Shown here: piece after piece, positions 56,742-64,000 of the stretch
Layout of the letters: each line of letters begins with the position of its first letter
Numbering within the stretch: position 1 is the first letter of the stretch
NCBI GenBank assembly: GCA_963779805.1
Contig: CAVZZN010000002.1
Coordinates: 295,570-359,569 of the forward strand
Length of the DNA: 64,000 bases
Reading direction: 5' to 3'
Source of the DNA: CAIWHR01 sp963779805
GTDB lineage: Bacteria; Pseudomonadota; Gammaproteobacteria; Burkholderiales; Casimicrobiaceae
The notes under the pieces: model-generated
The model's input: the letters and a program-made list of their open reading frames with translations, nothing else
Databases searched by the model: none
What the model was told of the DNA's origin: nothing
Position numbers and translations under genes: made by a program

Positions 56742-58094
56742 ATGGATCGCGCGGAGAAGATCGACCGGCAATTGGCTGCACTCGCCTCGGACCTGGTCGC
56801 GCGGCGCGAAGCCATCATGCGGGCATGGCGCGAGGCGGTCGATCGCGATCCGGAATTGACCACCGGTGCTTCGCTCCCCCGAGCGCAGCTCAACGACCAC
56901 ATTCCGGACCTGCTGGAGGCGTTCGCCCAAAAGCTGCTGGTCGCCACGCGGAAGCAGAATCTTGGATCCGAAGACGAGCACAAGGACGACGCTGCGGCGC
57001 ACGGCCTGCAACGTTGGCAGCAGGGGTATGACCTGCGCGAAGTGACGCGGGAGTGGGGCCGGCTGCAATTGTGCGTGGCGGACGAATTGGAAAGCTATGG
57101 CTCCACCCATCCTGACGTAGAGCCGGTCGTCATGTCCACCGCCAGGCGCTTGTGGGCGGAAATGTGCGCTGACGGCGTCAGCGAGAGCACCGCGCGATAC
57201 TTCCACTTGCAGCAGATCGAGGCTAGGGGCCACGTGCGTGACCTCGAAAGAGTTCTGATGCAACTGCGCGCCGTGGAGCGCGAACGCGCCATTCTGTGGC
57301 AGGAGGCTGCCCACGACCTGCGTGGCAATCTCGGCGTGGTGGTCAATGCAACTGCGGGGCTGAGCCTGGAAGGCGTCCCGGAGTCGTTGCGCGACCGCTT
57401 CGTTCGCATGCTCAACAAGAACGTTGCGTCGTTGCACTCGCTGCTCGAAGACGTGACGAGCCTTGCGCGCCTGCAAGCCGGCCATGAGCAGCGTCAGGTG
57501 AAGTCGTTCGATGCGACTGCGGTGCTGGCAGAGTTGTGCGAGCGAGTGCGACCCTTGGCGGAGGAGCGCAACTTGTACTTGAACTCGGATGGCCCTGCCG
57601 AATTGCCGGTAGAGGGCGATGCCATCAAGGTGCAGCGAATCGCCCAGAACCTGGTGCTGAACGCCATCAAGTACACGTTGCAGGGCGGTGTGACGGTCAG
57701 CTGGGGGAACAGCAGGACCAACGACGCAAACCGCTGGATGCTGTGCGTGCAGGACACCGGCCCGGGCTTCCATGCCGGCCCTGGTGCTCCTATGGCGGGA
57801 GCACTGGAAGAAGCGACCGAGGAAGCGCGTCACGTCGAGGAAGCGGGCAGCCTGCGCGACTGGCCGCATGTCGCAGCCGAACCTGCTGTGTCCTCTGCCG
57901 GTGATGCCGACGGCCGTCCGGTGCATCAAGAGCGAGGCGAAGGGATCGGCTTGTCCATTGTCAAGCGCCTCTGCGAGTTGCTCGACGCGACCGTGGAGAT
58001 GGAGTCCAATCCCGGCGAAGGCACGACGTTGCGGATCCTCTTTCCGCGTTCCTACGGAACATCGACCGCCCAGAAGCGGCCGGCTGACCGCTGA
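56742..58094 (+). CDS. Soluble sensor histidine kinase with RsbR-like N-terminal domain
   Basis: 450 residues with no membrane helix. Residues 10-150 are helical and resemble an RsbRD/sensory globin-like domain (EAIMRAWREAVDRDPELTT, WQQGYDLREVTREWGRLQLCV). The HisKA box is WQEAAHDLRGNLGVVVNATAG. The ATPase domain shows QRIAQNLVLNAIKYTLQGG (N box), LCVQDTGPGFHAGPG (G1) and GEGIGLSIVKRLCELLDA (G2), with an acidic insertion of about 50 residues between G1 and G2. No response regulator gene is adjacent. GC content falls from here to the right edge. Confidence 0.9.
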   Translation: MDRAEKIDRQLAALASDLVARREAIMRAWREAVDRDPELTTGASLPRAQLNDHIPDLLEAFAQKLLVATRKQNLGSEDEHKDDAAAHGLQRWQQGYDLREVTREWGRLQLCVADELESYGSTHPDVEPVVMSTARRLWAEMCADGVSESTARYFHLQQIEARGHVRDLERVLMQLRAVERERAILWQEAAHDLRGNLGVVVNATAGLSLEGVPESLRDRFVRMLNKNVASLHSLLEDVTSLARLQAGHEQRQVKSFDATAVLAELCERVRPLAEERNLYLNSDGPAELPVEGDAIKVQRIAQNLVLNAIKYTLQGGVTVSWGNSRTNDANRWMLCVQDTGPGFHAGPGAPMAGALEEATEEARHVEEAGSLRDWPHVAAEPAVSSAGDADGRPVHQERGEGIGLSIVKRLCELLDATVEMESNPGEGTTLRILFPRSYGTSTAQKRPADR

Positions 58095-58316
58095 CGGGCG
58101 TACGCGAGGTCCGCTGTGCTCTACACGGCAAAGCACTGCCACTTCGTCGTGATGGCGCCAAAGTCCAGGGTGACGTGGTGGCTTGGCGATCCCACGTCGC
58201 TGCGGGGTACTCAGCTACCTCCTCTCAGCCGCACGCCCCGGTCCTCGCACATGACACGACCTTCCAAGCCGCAGGCGGGAACGCGTTGCCTGGCCGAGTT
58301 CTTGATGCGTCGCAGC

Positions 58317-58841
58317 CTATACGCTGCCGTCGCAGAACCCAACGATTTGACCGCGCAAACCATCCCTATCGAGAATCTGGACGGAGGACGATACCGGTAG
58401 CACGAGCGCGCCACGCTGCACTGCGGGCAACAACACCGCCGAGAGATTTCCATCACCGCTCACCGACATCTCCTTGAGATCGGGTCCAACGATTCTGAAA
58501 ACGCCACGCGTGAATGTCACTCTGAATGACGCAGGCTTGACGCTACCGTCCCCCATGGCAACCGGGACGTCCGCGAGAACCTTGCCGTCGCCGTTGAATA
58601 GGACGAGGTGCGCGTCGCGCTGCAATTTTTGCACCGCGGGGAGCAGGAGGCCGATGAGCGCCGATTCGCCATCATTGAGCAATATCGGCCCGGCGGAAAG
58701 AACGGCCTGCGTCGATGGCGCGTTTGCTCCAGCTTGGGCGCGGGCTGCGGTCGTCGTGCAAGGGGCACTTGCTACCAAGACAAGAGCCGCCCATCCGATG
58801 GCGAACAAAGTTGCACGTACCCTTGCAAATGTATTTGCCAT
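58317..58841 (-). CDS. Exported protein of unknown function
   Basis: 174 residues from ATG 58841, with GAGGG upstream. The signal peptide (about residues 1-34) ends TAARA/QAG. The mature part is one beta-rich domain: VLSAGPILLNDGESALIGLLLPAVQKLQRDAHLVLFNGDGKVLADVPV ... RGVFRIVGPDLKEMSVSGDGNLSAVLLPAVQRG, containing the repeated phrase LLPAVQ. No family recognised. It is divergent from the region before the ATP-grasp gene. A 12-bp palindrome GAACGTACGTTC (58874-58885) lies 33 bases upstream of the start. Confidence 0.65.
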   Translation of the reverse strand: MANTFARVRATLFAIGWAALVLVASAPCTTTAARAQAGANAPSTQAVLSAGPILLNDGESALIGLLLPAVQKLQRDAHLVLFNGDGKVLADVPVAMGDGSVKPASFRVTFTRGVFRIVGPDLKEMSVSGDGNLSAVLLPAVQRGALVLPVSSSVQILDRDGLRGQIVGFCDGSV

Positions 58842-59196
58842 TTTTCCCTCACGAGTTCGACACTCTGTTGATGGAACGTACGTTCGGCCGGGAGGTACGC
58901 GCATCGCACGAGATGTACGACGCCCGCGAAGTCATAGCTAACGTCCGGTATTCCGCACGGGCGCGGTTCTGGAATTGGCGCACCGCCGAACATCATGGCT
59001 GTACACCTGTTCCGGGCCGCGACCCGCATTTGCCTCGATCGCCGCTCCGGCATTATGACATTGGCATTATCATCGGCGGCGACCGTTCGTCGCCACGTGG
59101 TAGCGCGGGCTGTAGCGTACGGGCAATCGTCGTCTCGAGCGTGCAAGTGCCGCAGGTGTGCGATGGATGCGGATCGCGGGGAATGAACGAGCAGCA
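58842..59196. other. Intergenic region without a supported gene
   Basis: 355 bases between the divergent exported protein and the ATP-grasp gene. Short open frames exist on both strands but none has a good start or family resemblance. It probably holds the promoters of both neighbours; a palindrome GAACGTACGTTC is at 58874-58885. Confidence 0.5.
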
Positions 59197-60342
59197 ATGA
59201 CCCGAAACCTCCTCCTCGTAGCGACGACCACGCGATGGCTTGGGACTGCACGCATGCCCCGTGTGCTGACGCGGGCGCATTTCGACGTGTCGTTGCTCGC
59301 GCCCCGGGGCTCGCTGGCGGAAAGGTCGCGCTACGTGTCACGGATCGGCTTCCTTCCGTCGACGGCGACTTCGATGGAGTGGCTGCTCTCGTTGATCCAA
59401 ATGGTGGACGAAACTTCGCCGGAGCTCGTCGTGCCATGCGACGAAATGGCCGTCCGACTGCTGTTCGAGCTTGTCCTGAATCCGCCGCCCGGTCTTGCCT
59501 CGATGCTGAAGAAGCATCTGGCCCCTCTCGTCGAGAAGTCACTGGGCGACCCACGTTTCTATGCTGCGAGCATCGACAAGACGCTGCTGCCGTCGGCCGC
59601 CGAGGCCGTGGGTGTCCGCGTTCCGCGCTACGCCATCGCCACGTGCGTGGACGACGCGCTTGGGTACGCGAACACGCTCGGGTACCCGGTCGTTCTCAAG
59701 CGCCGCTTCGGCTTCGCTGGGCAGGGCGTCGCGATAACGTCGACGCCGACCGAGCTCGCCGCTGCCGCGAAACGGCTTCTGGTCGCGGATCAGCTTGACC
59801 TTGGCCAATATCGGGAACCCAGGCTGCTCGTACAGGCCTTCGTCAACGGGGCATACCACTCGCAGGCGCTCGTTGCGTTGCACGGGTCACCGCTGACCGG
59901 CTTTGCCTGGGAACGCTACGCTGCAACCAGCGACGTCAAGGGCCAGACGACCGTGCTGCGCTTCATCCGTTCGCCCGAGACGCGGGCATTCGCGGAAACG
60001 CTGTGCCGCGGCTTCGGCATCGGCGGATTCTTCAACGTCCAGTTCGTCATCGATGAACGTACCGGCAATGCGCATCTGCTGGAGATCAATCGACGGATCG
60101 TTACGCACACGCACCTTGGTGAGCGAGTTGGCAGGGATCTCGGGCGCGCACTGTTCGGCGCTCTCGCAGGTGCCGCCACGGCGGAGGCGAGCGACGACGT
60201 CGGCGGCGGGACGGTGGTGGTCTTCCCGCGCGAGTGGCTGCGTGACCCGAAGAGCCGCAATCTCATCGATTTCCCCGTGGATGTGCCATGGGATGACCCT
60301 GATCTTCTCGCAGCGATGCTCGCCATGCGACACGAGGGCTGA
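59197..60342 (+). CDS. ATP-grasp domain-containing protein
   Basis: 381 residues. The N-terminal part (LLLVATTTRWLGTARMPRVLTRAHFDVSLLAPRGSLAERSRYV) is a PreATP-grasp-like Rossmann fold. The ATP-grasp domain follows: DKTLLPSAAEAVGVRVPRYA, YPVVLKRRFGFAGQGVAI (nucleotide-binding Lys and glycine loop), RLLVQAFVNGAYHSQALVALHG, and FFNVQFVIDERTGNAHLLEINRRI with the metal-binding Glu and Asn. It ligates a carboxylate to an amine or thiol through an acyl-phosphate; the substrate is unknown. It stands alone on the plus strand. The start at 59197 is weakly supported; an in-frame ATG lies at 59158. Confidence 0.82.
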   Translation: MTRNLLLVATTTRWLGTARMPRVLTRAHFDVSLLAPRGSLAERSRYVSRIGFLPSTATSMEWLLSLIQMVDETSPELVVPCDEMAVRLLFELVLNPPPGLASMLKKHLAPLVEKSLGDPRFYAASIDKTLLPSAAEAVGVRVPRYAIATCVDDALGYANTLGYPVVLKRRFGFAGQGVAITSTPTELAAAAKRLLVADQLDLGQYREPRLLVQAFVNGAYHSQALVALHGSPLTGFAWERYAATSDVKGQTTVLRFIRSPETRAFAETLCRGFGIGGFFNVQFVIDERTGNAHLLEINRRIVTHTHLGERVGRDLGRALFGALAGAATAEASDDVGGGTVVVFPREWLRDPKSRNLIDFPVDVPWDDPDLLAAMLAMRHEG

Positions 60343-60402
60343 TTGATCCCGCCCTTCTCTCATCGAGCGCCGCGTGAGACGCCCCGCGACCGGGCGCCAT
60401 GC

Positions 60403-60651
60403 TTACCGGTAAAAGGCTTCCACCTTGCCCTTGAGCTTGATCAGCAGTGGATGGCCCTTGCGGTCAAGCGCCTTGCCGGCCGGCACCTTGACCCATCCTT
60501 CACTGATGCAGTACTCCTCCACGTCCTTGCGTTCCTTGTCGTTCAGGCGGATGCCGATGTCGTGCTCCAACACGGCGGCCACGTGGTGGGGGCTGCGCGG
60601 GTCCACGGACAGACGGTCGGGCAGGGGCGGGCGTTGGGGGGTGTCGTTCAT
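60403..60651 (-). CDS. DUF3297 family protein
   Basis: 82 residues. The sequence matches my memory of DUF3297: PDRLSVDPRSPHHVAAVLEHDIGIRLNDKERKDVEEYCISEGWVKVPAGKALDRKGHPLLIKLKGKVEAFY. These are small soluble proteins of unknown function, widespread in proteobacteria. It lies on the minus strand between the ATP-grasp gene and the ThiF fragment. Confidence 0.87.
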   Translation of the reverse strand: MNDTPQRPPLPDRLSVDPRSPHHVAAVLEHDIGIRLNDKERKDVEEYCISEGWVKVPAGKALDRKGHPLLIKLKGKVEAFYR

Positions 60652-60687
60652 GGCGTGTCTTGGGCTCTCCGATCCGGCGAATCTATA

Positions 60688-61272
60688 TCAATTTCGCTCT
60701 CGCATGCTGCGGTCCGCGGCGGCGCGGGTGCCGGAGGGGTCTCGCCTCAGGCATCGGCAGCGCCGAAGTCCTTGCGCTCGAGCAGGCGACTGGTGCTCAC
60801 CGTAACAATCCTGGTAAGACCCGCAGAACTTCTTCCACTTGACCACTGCCATGAGCGCGCACCTCGCGTTGAGCTCCGCAACCTGGATGTTCGTCGCGTA
60901 GAGGTCGTCGGCGGCGACCGCGTCGTCGAGCGACACATGCTTCGGGAAATGGTCCGATTGTCCGGGCGTGCTGAGCGTGGCCCGGCAGGTCCCCATCAGG
61001 CATTGCTCGTCCTCCAGCAGCTCAAGCTCCATGCCGGTGTCCACGAACGGGATGCCGGCGCGGATCAGGAAGTCGGCGAGGAGTTTCCGGACGGACGGCC
61101 TATCCACGCACACGAAGGCGAAGTCGAAGCCGGCGAGGACGGTCACGTTCTCCTCGGTGATGTGCTCGGGGTGGGCGATGATTCCGCGGCGCATCTCGCC
61201 GTAGACGCGGGCGAAGTGCTCGACCGTCGTGAGCTTATCCTCGTGCACCGCCAGGCTCGTGGCGCACTCCAT
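60688..61272 (-). pseudogene. ThiF/E1-like adenylyltransferase fragment, N-terminus missing
   Basis: The C-terminal part of a ThiF family (ubiquitin-activating E1-like) protein: VEHFARVYGEMRRGIIAHPEHITEENVTVLAGFDFAFVCVDRPSVRKLLADFLIRAGIPFVDTGMELEL, then ATNIQVAELNARCALMAVVKWKKFCGSYQD. The ATP-binding half with the GxGxxG loop and the Arg finger is not present; upstream is an integrase remnant. The C-terminus is uncertain: the frame runs to 60688, but with one slip near 60800 it would end at 60747 as RLLERKDFGAADA. Such E1-like proteins occur in bacterial ubiquitin-like modules, but no ubiquitin, E2 or JAB gene is visible here. Confidence 0.72.
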
Positions 61273-61426
61273 GCGCCGAAGCAAGGCAACACTGATCTAT
61301 CGTCGCACCAAGAACCTCCGATCGGTGCAACTGCTACTCGGTCATACCAAGCTCGAAAGCACCGAGCGCTACCTCGGGAACGGTGTCGACGACGCTCTCG
61401 AGACAGCGGAGCAGACCGAGGTCTAG
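61265..61426 (+). pseudogene. Tyrosine recombinase (phage integrase) C-terminal remnant
   Basis: 53 codons reading HSMRRSKATLIYRRTKNLRSVQLLLGHTKLESTERYLGNGVDDALE and then TAEQTEV. This is the catalytic end of tyrosine recombinases: Arg in MRRSK, His in LLGHT and the nucleophile Tyr in RYLG are all present. The N-terminal two-thirds are missing. It starts within the overlap with the ThiF fragment, so both genes were cut at one junction. Confidence 0.85.
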
Positions 61427-61785
61427 CTGCCGGGGGCAGTGGCCGGTCGGTGCCCCGTGCGGAAGGTCGCTGACCGGCCACAACCAGTCATAGCACCTCG
61501 CCCTCCAAGGGGACGCCCATACGGACGGCACGTGCAGGTACGCGTGCCTGGCAATGCGTCCATCGGGCTTCTTCGCGGAGCTTCGTGTCGGCCGTCTTGA
61601 CAATCGGGCGGCCCTTACGGGAACGTACCGAGATATCCCCTTGTCGTTTATGGCCTTTTTGAGGTCGGCACGGTGAGTGCTCCTGGCGACTTTGACTCGG
61701 TGCGCCCAGCACATGGCGCCGACACGGCCCAATAACTGCCCGCATGCGGGCGGTCGGGGTCACACACCTCAGAGCGGAGCGTGGG
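61427..61785. other. Intergenic region downstream of the integrase remnant
   Basis: 359 bases with no supported gene. GGCCGGTC (61441-61448) pairs with GACCGGCC (61472-61479) across 23 bases; it sits 15 bases after the integrase stop, where an attachment-site or terminator structure could lie. The last 60 bases lead into the next gene. No direct repeat elsewhere in the window was found that would mark an att site. Confidence 0.45.
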
Positions 61786-62856
61786 ATGAAAACAGGCAAG
61801 CTAATCGGTGTCGCCGCGGCCGGCGCTCTCGCCATGATGAGCAGTTCCGCCTTCGCAGCCACGATGATGGCCAACAACAGCAACAAGGGCAGCGTCCTGG
61901 TGTTCCCGCGCCTCATCGTGTTCTCCTCCTGGGACACGCTGATCACGATCGTCAACGACAGCGCCACCGACGTGCAGGTGAAGTGCTACTACCGCACCAG
62001 CGAGCCGCTGCCGACCCCGCTGTCCTCGAAGACCGACGTGTCGCAGATCAAGCACACGATGGACTTCACCCTCACCTTGACGCGCAACCAACCGGTGACC
62101 TGGTCGGTTGGGACCGGCTTGGTGCTCGGCGGGGGTAGACAGATCGCGCAACCCTTCGTGCCGTTCCCCGACGGCAGCACGCGCCAGACCGGCGAGTTGA
62201 AATGCTTCGCGGTCGGCACCGACGCCAATGGCAACGTGCGGCAGATCAACTTCAATCAGCTCTTGGGCACGGCGGCGGTCATCAACGCGGGGGGCAATGC
62301 CTTCGAGTACAACGCGTGGGCGTTTCAGGCGCTGGGCGGCACCGCGGCGCAAGGGCAGCCGGTGGGCACCGCCGGCACCCTCAACCTCGATGGTTCGCTC
62401 GCCGGCTACGACCTGTGTCCGAACATCCTGGTGGCCGACTTCCAGCCGGGGGGCCAGCCGATACCGGCGGCGCCGCCGGTGTTCCCGGGCGGCCCGGCGA
62501 GCACCTGGATTTCGATCGCAGCGTGCAACCAGGACCTCACGCAGCACGCGCAGCCGTTCATCACCAAGTACACGTACACGTTCTGGAACGAGGACGAGTT
62601 CTCGCGCACCGGGACGCACGAATGCGGCGACAGCTACTACGAGCAGTACTTCCGCGCTACCGCCAATGCCACCCCGGATGCCACGGCGGTGAGCACGGTG
62701 CCGGGCGGCGGGATCATGGCGCTGCCGCTGGCGCAGTTCAGCTCGCTCGGGACGCCGACGGCCTACATGCGCATCGAGTCCGTAGCCGATCCGTTCGTGT
62801 GCGCCGGTGCCGTGCACTTCGGCATGCTGGGTGTGATCCTGCACTTCAACCAATGA
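61786..62856 (+). CDS. Exported protein of unknown function
   Basis: 356 residues from ATG 61786, with GGAGCG upstream. The signal peptide (MKTGKLIGVAAAGALAMMSSSAFA/ATM) is clear. The mature protein starts NNSNKGSVLVFPRLIVFSSWDTLITIVNDSATDVQVKCYYRT and continues with beta-rich sequence; cysteines occur in pairs (KCYY, LKCFA, DLCPN, AACNQ, HECGD, FVCAG), which suggests disulfides outside the cytoplasm. No catalytic motif is visible. It precedes another exported gene by 44 bases and may be cotranscribed with it. Confidence 0.72.
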   Translation: MKTGKLIGVAAAGALAMMSSSAFAATMMANNSNKGSVLVFPRLIVFSSWDTLITIVNDSATDVQVKCYYRTSEPLPTPLSSKTDVSQIKHTMDFTLTLTRNQPVTWSVGTGLVLGGGRQIAQPFVPFPDGSTRQTGELKCFAVGTDANGNVRQINFNQLLGTAAVINAGGNAFEYNAWAFQALGGTAAQGQPVGTAGTLNLDGSLAGYDLCPNILVADFQPGGQPIPAAPPVFPGGPASTWISIAACNQDLTQHAQPFITKYTYTFWNEDEFSRTGTHECGDSYYEQYFRATANATPDATAVSTVPGGGIMALPLAQFSSLGTPTAYMRIESVADPFVCAGAVHFGMLGVILHFNQ

Positions 62857-62900
62857 CTCCCACGCCAATGGCAACCACCTACATGAACAGGGAGCGAGCA

Positions 62901-63854
62901 ATGAAGCGATCACACCTTCGCCTGGCTCTGGCCGGCATCGCGGTGTTCTTCTTGGGTGCTGTATCCGCGCTGGCGAATGGCGTAGTGGCGCCACCGACTG
63001 GCGCCAAATTCTTCGGAGCGTTATCGATCGGTGTAGGCGGGACCACCACCGCGACCCTCACAATTTCCAATACAAATCCAGCCACGAATCTCACTGGGGT
63101 CACGTTCACCGATACATTGCCTCCTGGAATCACCGTCTCCACGCCGAACGGGCTGCTGTCCGCCTGCACGCCCGGCTCTACGCTCGGACCGATTACGGCA
63201 GTCGCGGGTACGGGGTCCATCGTTGTGGGCACGAGCACCCTTCTCGCGGGCGGCGGCGCCTGCACCGTGCAGGTCAACGTGACGGGAATCGGCCCCGGCG
63301 TCTGGATCAACGCATACACCCCGTCCGACGCGACGGCTGGATCGGGCCTTGCTGCGACGGCGGTGATTACTGTGCTTCCCCAATCACCCCCAGTGATCAC
63401 CAAAGCATTCGGGGCGCCGCTGATCGGTCTTAACGGGACCACGAGCCTGACGTTCACGATCAGCAATCCGAACGCTGCGATCGCGCTCACCGGCGTGTCG
63501 TTCACTGACACGTTACCGGCGGGTCTGAATATCGCAAACTTTAGCGGCATCTCTAGCAATTGCGGCGGCTCGGCCCTTGCGAATTTCGGCGCTCCCGCCA
63601 GTGTCGTTCTGACGGGTGGAACCCTCGCCGCAGGCGCGTCGTGCACGGTCTCGGTGAACGTCACCGGGGTCAGCGTTGGTCCGCAGAACAACAGCGTCAC
63701 CGTGTCCTCGGCCCTGGAAGGCGCCGGCAATACGGCCAGCGCCACGTTGATCGTGGCGACTCTCTACTTGCGCGGCAGCAACATGATCGGCCGCGGTACA
63801 CAGGCGGGCGTGATCACCTTCGATCCGGGTCCGGCGGATAGCTTCAAGCGATAG
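62901..63854 (+). CDS. Exported protein with two DUF11-like (COG1361) repeats
   Basis: 317 residues from ATG 62901, with GGGAG seven bases upstream; an in-frame ATG at 62883 is possible. The signal peptide (LRLALAGIAVFFLGAVSALA) is followed by two similar modules: GGTTTATLTISNTNPATNLTGVTFTDTLPPGI ... GGGACTVQVNVTG, and GTTSLTFTISNPNAAIALTGVSFTDTLPAGL ... AAGASCTVSVNVTGVSVG. This is the DUF11/conserved-repeat pattern of surface proteins. The end (ATLYLRGSNMIGRGTQAGVITF) has no sorting motif that I recognise. It is probably an adhesin-like or surface-layer component. Confidence 0.8.
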   Translation: MKRSHLRLALAGIAVFFLGAVSALANGVVAPPTGAKFFGALSIGVGGTTTATLTISNTNPATNLTGVTFTDTLPPGITVSTPNGLLSACTPGSTLGPITAVAGTGSIVVGTSTLLAGGGACTVQVNVTGIGPGVWINAYTPSDATAGSGLAATAVITVLPQSPPVITKAFGAPLIGLNGTTSLTFTISNPNAAIALTGVSFTDTLPAGLNIANFSGISSNCGGSALANFGAPASVVLTGGTLAAGASCTVSVNVTGVSVGPQNNSVTVSSALEGAGNTASATLIVATLYLRGSNMIGRGTQAGVITFDPGPADSFKR

Positions 63855-64000
63855 CGCTACCGCCGCACTCGCTACGTTCGGGGGCGAGGATCGATCCGTC
63901 CAGGCTCTTCGCCCTTCGCGCACAGATCCGCGGCAGGCGCTGAAGACGCTACCGCCGTGGATGTCTCCACGCGAGTCGACGAACGGATTTCGACGCAAAC

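Noticed and set aside
58116..58400. A 94-codon plus-strand frame after the histidine kinase
   Set aside because: No ribosome site or family resemblance, and it overlaps the better supported exported protein on the other strand.
58874..58885. GAACGTACGTTC as a second SOS-like box
   Set aside because: GAAC-N4-GTTC is expected about once per 64 kb by chance, and the flanking gene is not a repair gene. Only the recA copy is placed where a repressor would matter.
60688..61272. A complete type II CBASS or Bil ubiquitin-like defence operon
   Set aside because: Only the C-terminal half of an E1-like protein is present. No cyclase, effector, E2, JAB or ubiquitin-like gene is seen within the window.
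61427..61785. A tRNA gene or att site next to the integrase remnant
   Set aside because: No cloverleaf with TTCGA loop was found, and no direct repeat flanks the region; only an 8-bp inverted repeat is present.

Overview
The window looks like a high-GC betaproteobacterial chromosome, most likely Burkholderiales or a close relative. The evidence is the very G/C-rich third codon positions, the housekeeping order ribB(A) - ribH - nusB - thiL - pgpA - (acetyltransferase) - pncC - recA - recX - alaS, a TAXI-type TRAP transporter with a DUF1850 partner, and a 60-bp coding-like repeat (SPTGRPEGEHRSAQHEG) of a kind I recall from Burkholderiales genomes. No rRNA, tRNA or CRISPR array was seen. About 33 genes or gene parts change reading frame at a point where protein homology continues. 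Nearly all of these changes are explained by one extra base. I therefore treat most of them as sequencing or assembly insertions, not true pseudogenes, and give one joined span per gene.

Layout. 1-1.6 kb: three minor type IV pilins/pseudopilins on the minus strand. 1.8-10.6 kb: a plus-strand catabolic operon that I read as aerobic CoA-dependent anthranilate (2-aminobenzoate) degradation. It holds a fused flavin monooxygenase/old-yellow-enzyme reductase, an SDR, a MarR regulator, an aryl-CoA ligase, a RidA protein, glutaryl-CoA dehydrogenase, a maleylacetoacetate isomerase and a kynurenine-formamidase-like hydrolase. 10.6-21 kb: an autoregulated TetR gene, then riboflavin, thiamine and phospholipid housekeeping genes and recA-recX-alaS. 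21-26.3 kb: a secreted EF-hand protein, a thioesterase, a VOC protein and a TAXI/TRAP transporter operon. 26.4-32.7 kb (minus): an ATP-dependent DNA ligase, a small HExxH membrane protein, and an S1C protease - MoxR - DUF58 - VWA envelope cluster. 32.9-36.6 kb: a LysR regulator divergent from an amidohydrolase plus UbiD-type decarboxylase operon. A short palindrome (TTACTCNGAGTAA) occurs both here and at the end of the TRAP operon.

36.6-42.8 kb: the 60-bp tandem repeat, a secreted discoidin-like protein, an FAD amine oxidase that has lost its N-terminal Rossmann fold, a quinone-oxidoreductase-like MDR, and an acyl-CoA synthetase/thioesterase pair. 42.9-54.4 kb: two efflux systems, TetR - RND adaptor - RND pump (minus) and outer-membrane factor - MacA - MacB ATPase - permease (plus), with an UMF1-type MFS transporter between them. 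54.4-56.6 kb: a FadD ligase and an NTF2-like protein.

56.7-64 kb is accessory in character, with lower GC and mostly orphan genes. It contains a soluble histidine kinase without a partner regulator, a secreted unknown, a solitary ATP-grasp protein, DUF3297, an N-truncated ThiF/E1-like protein abutting an N-truncated tyrosine integrase, and two exported proteins of unknown function, the second with duplicated DUF11-like domains. The ThiF/integrase scar and the exported pair are the parts least explained by known systems.
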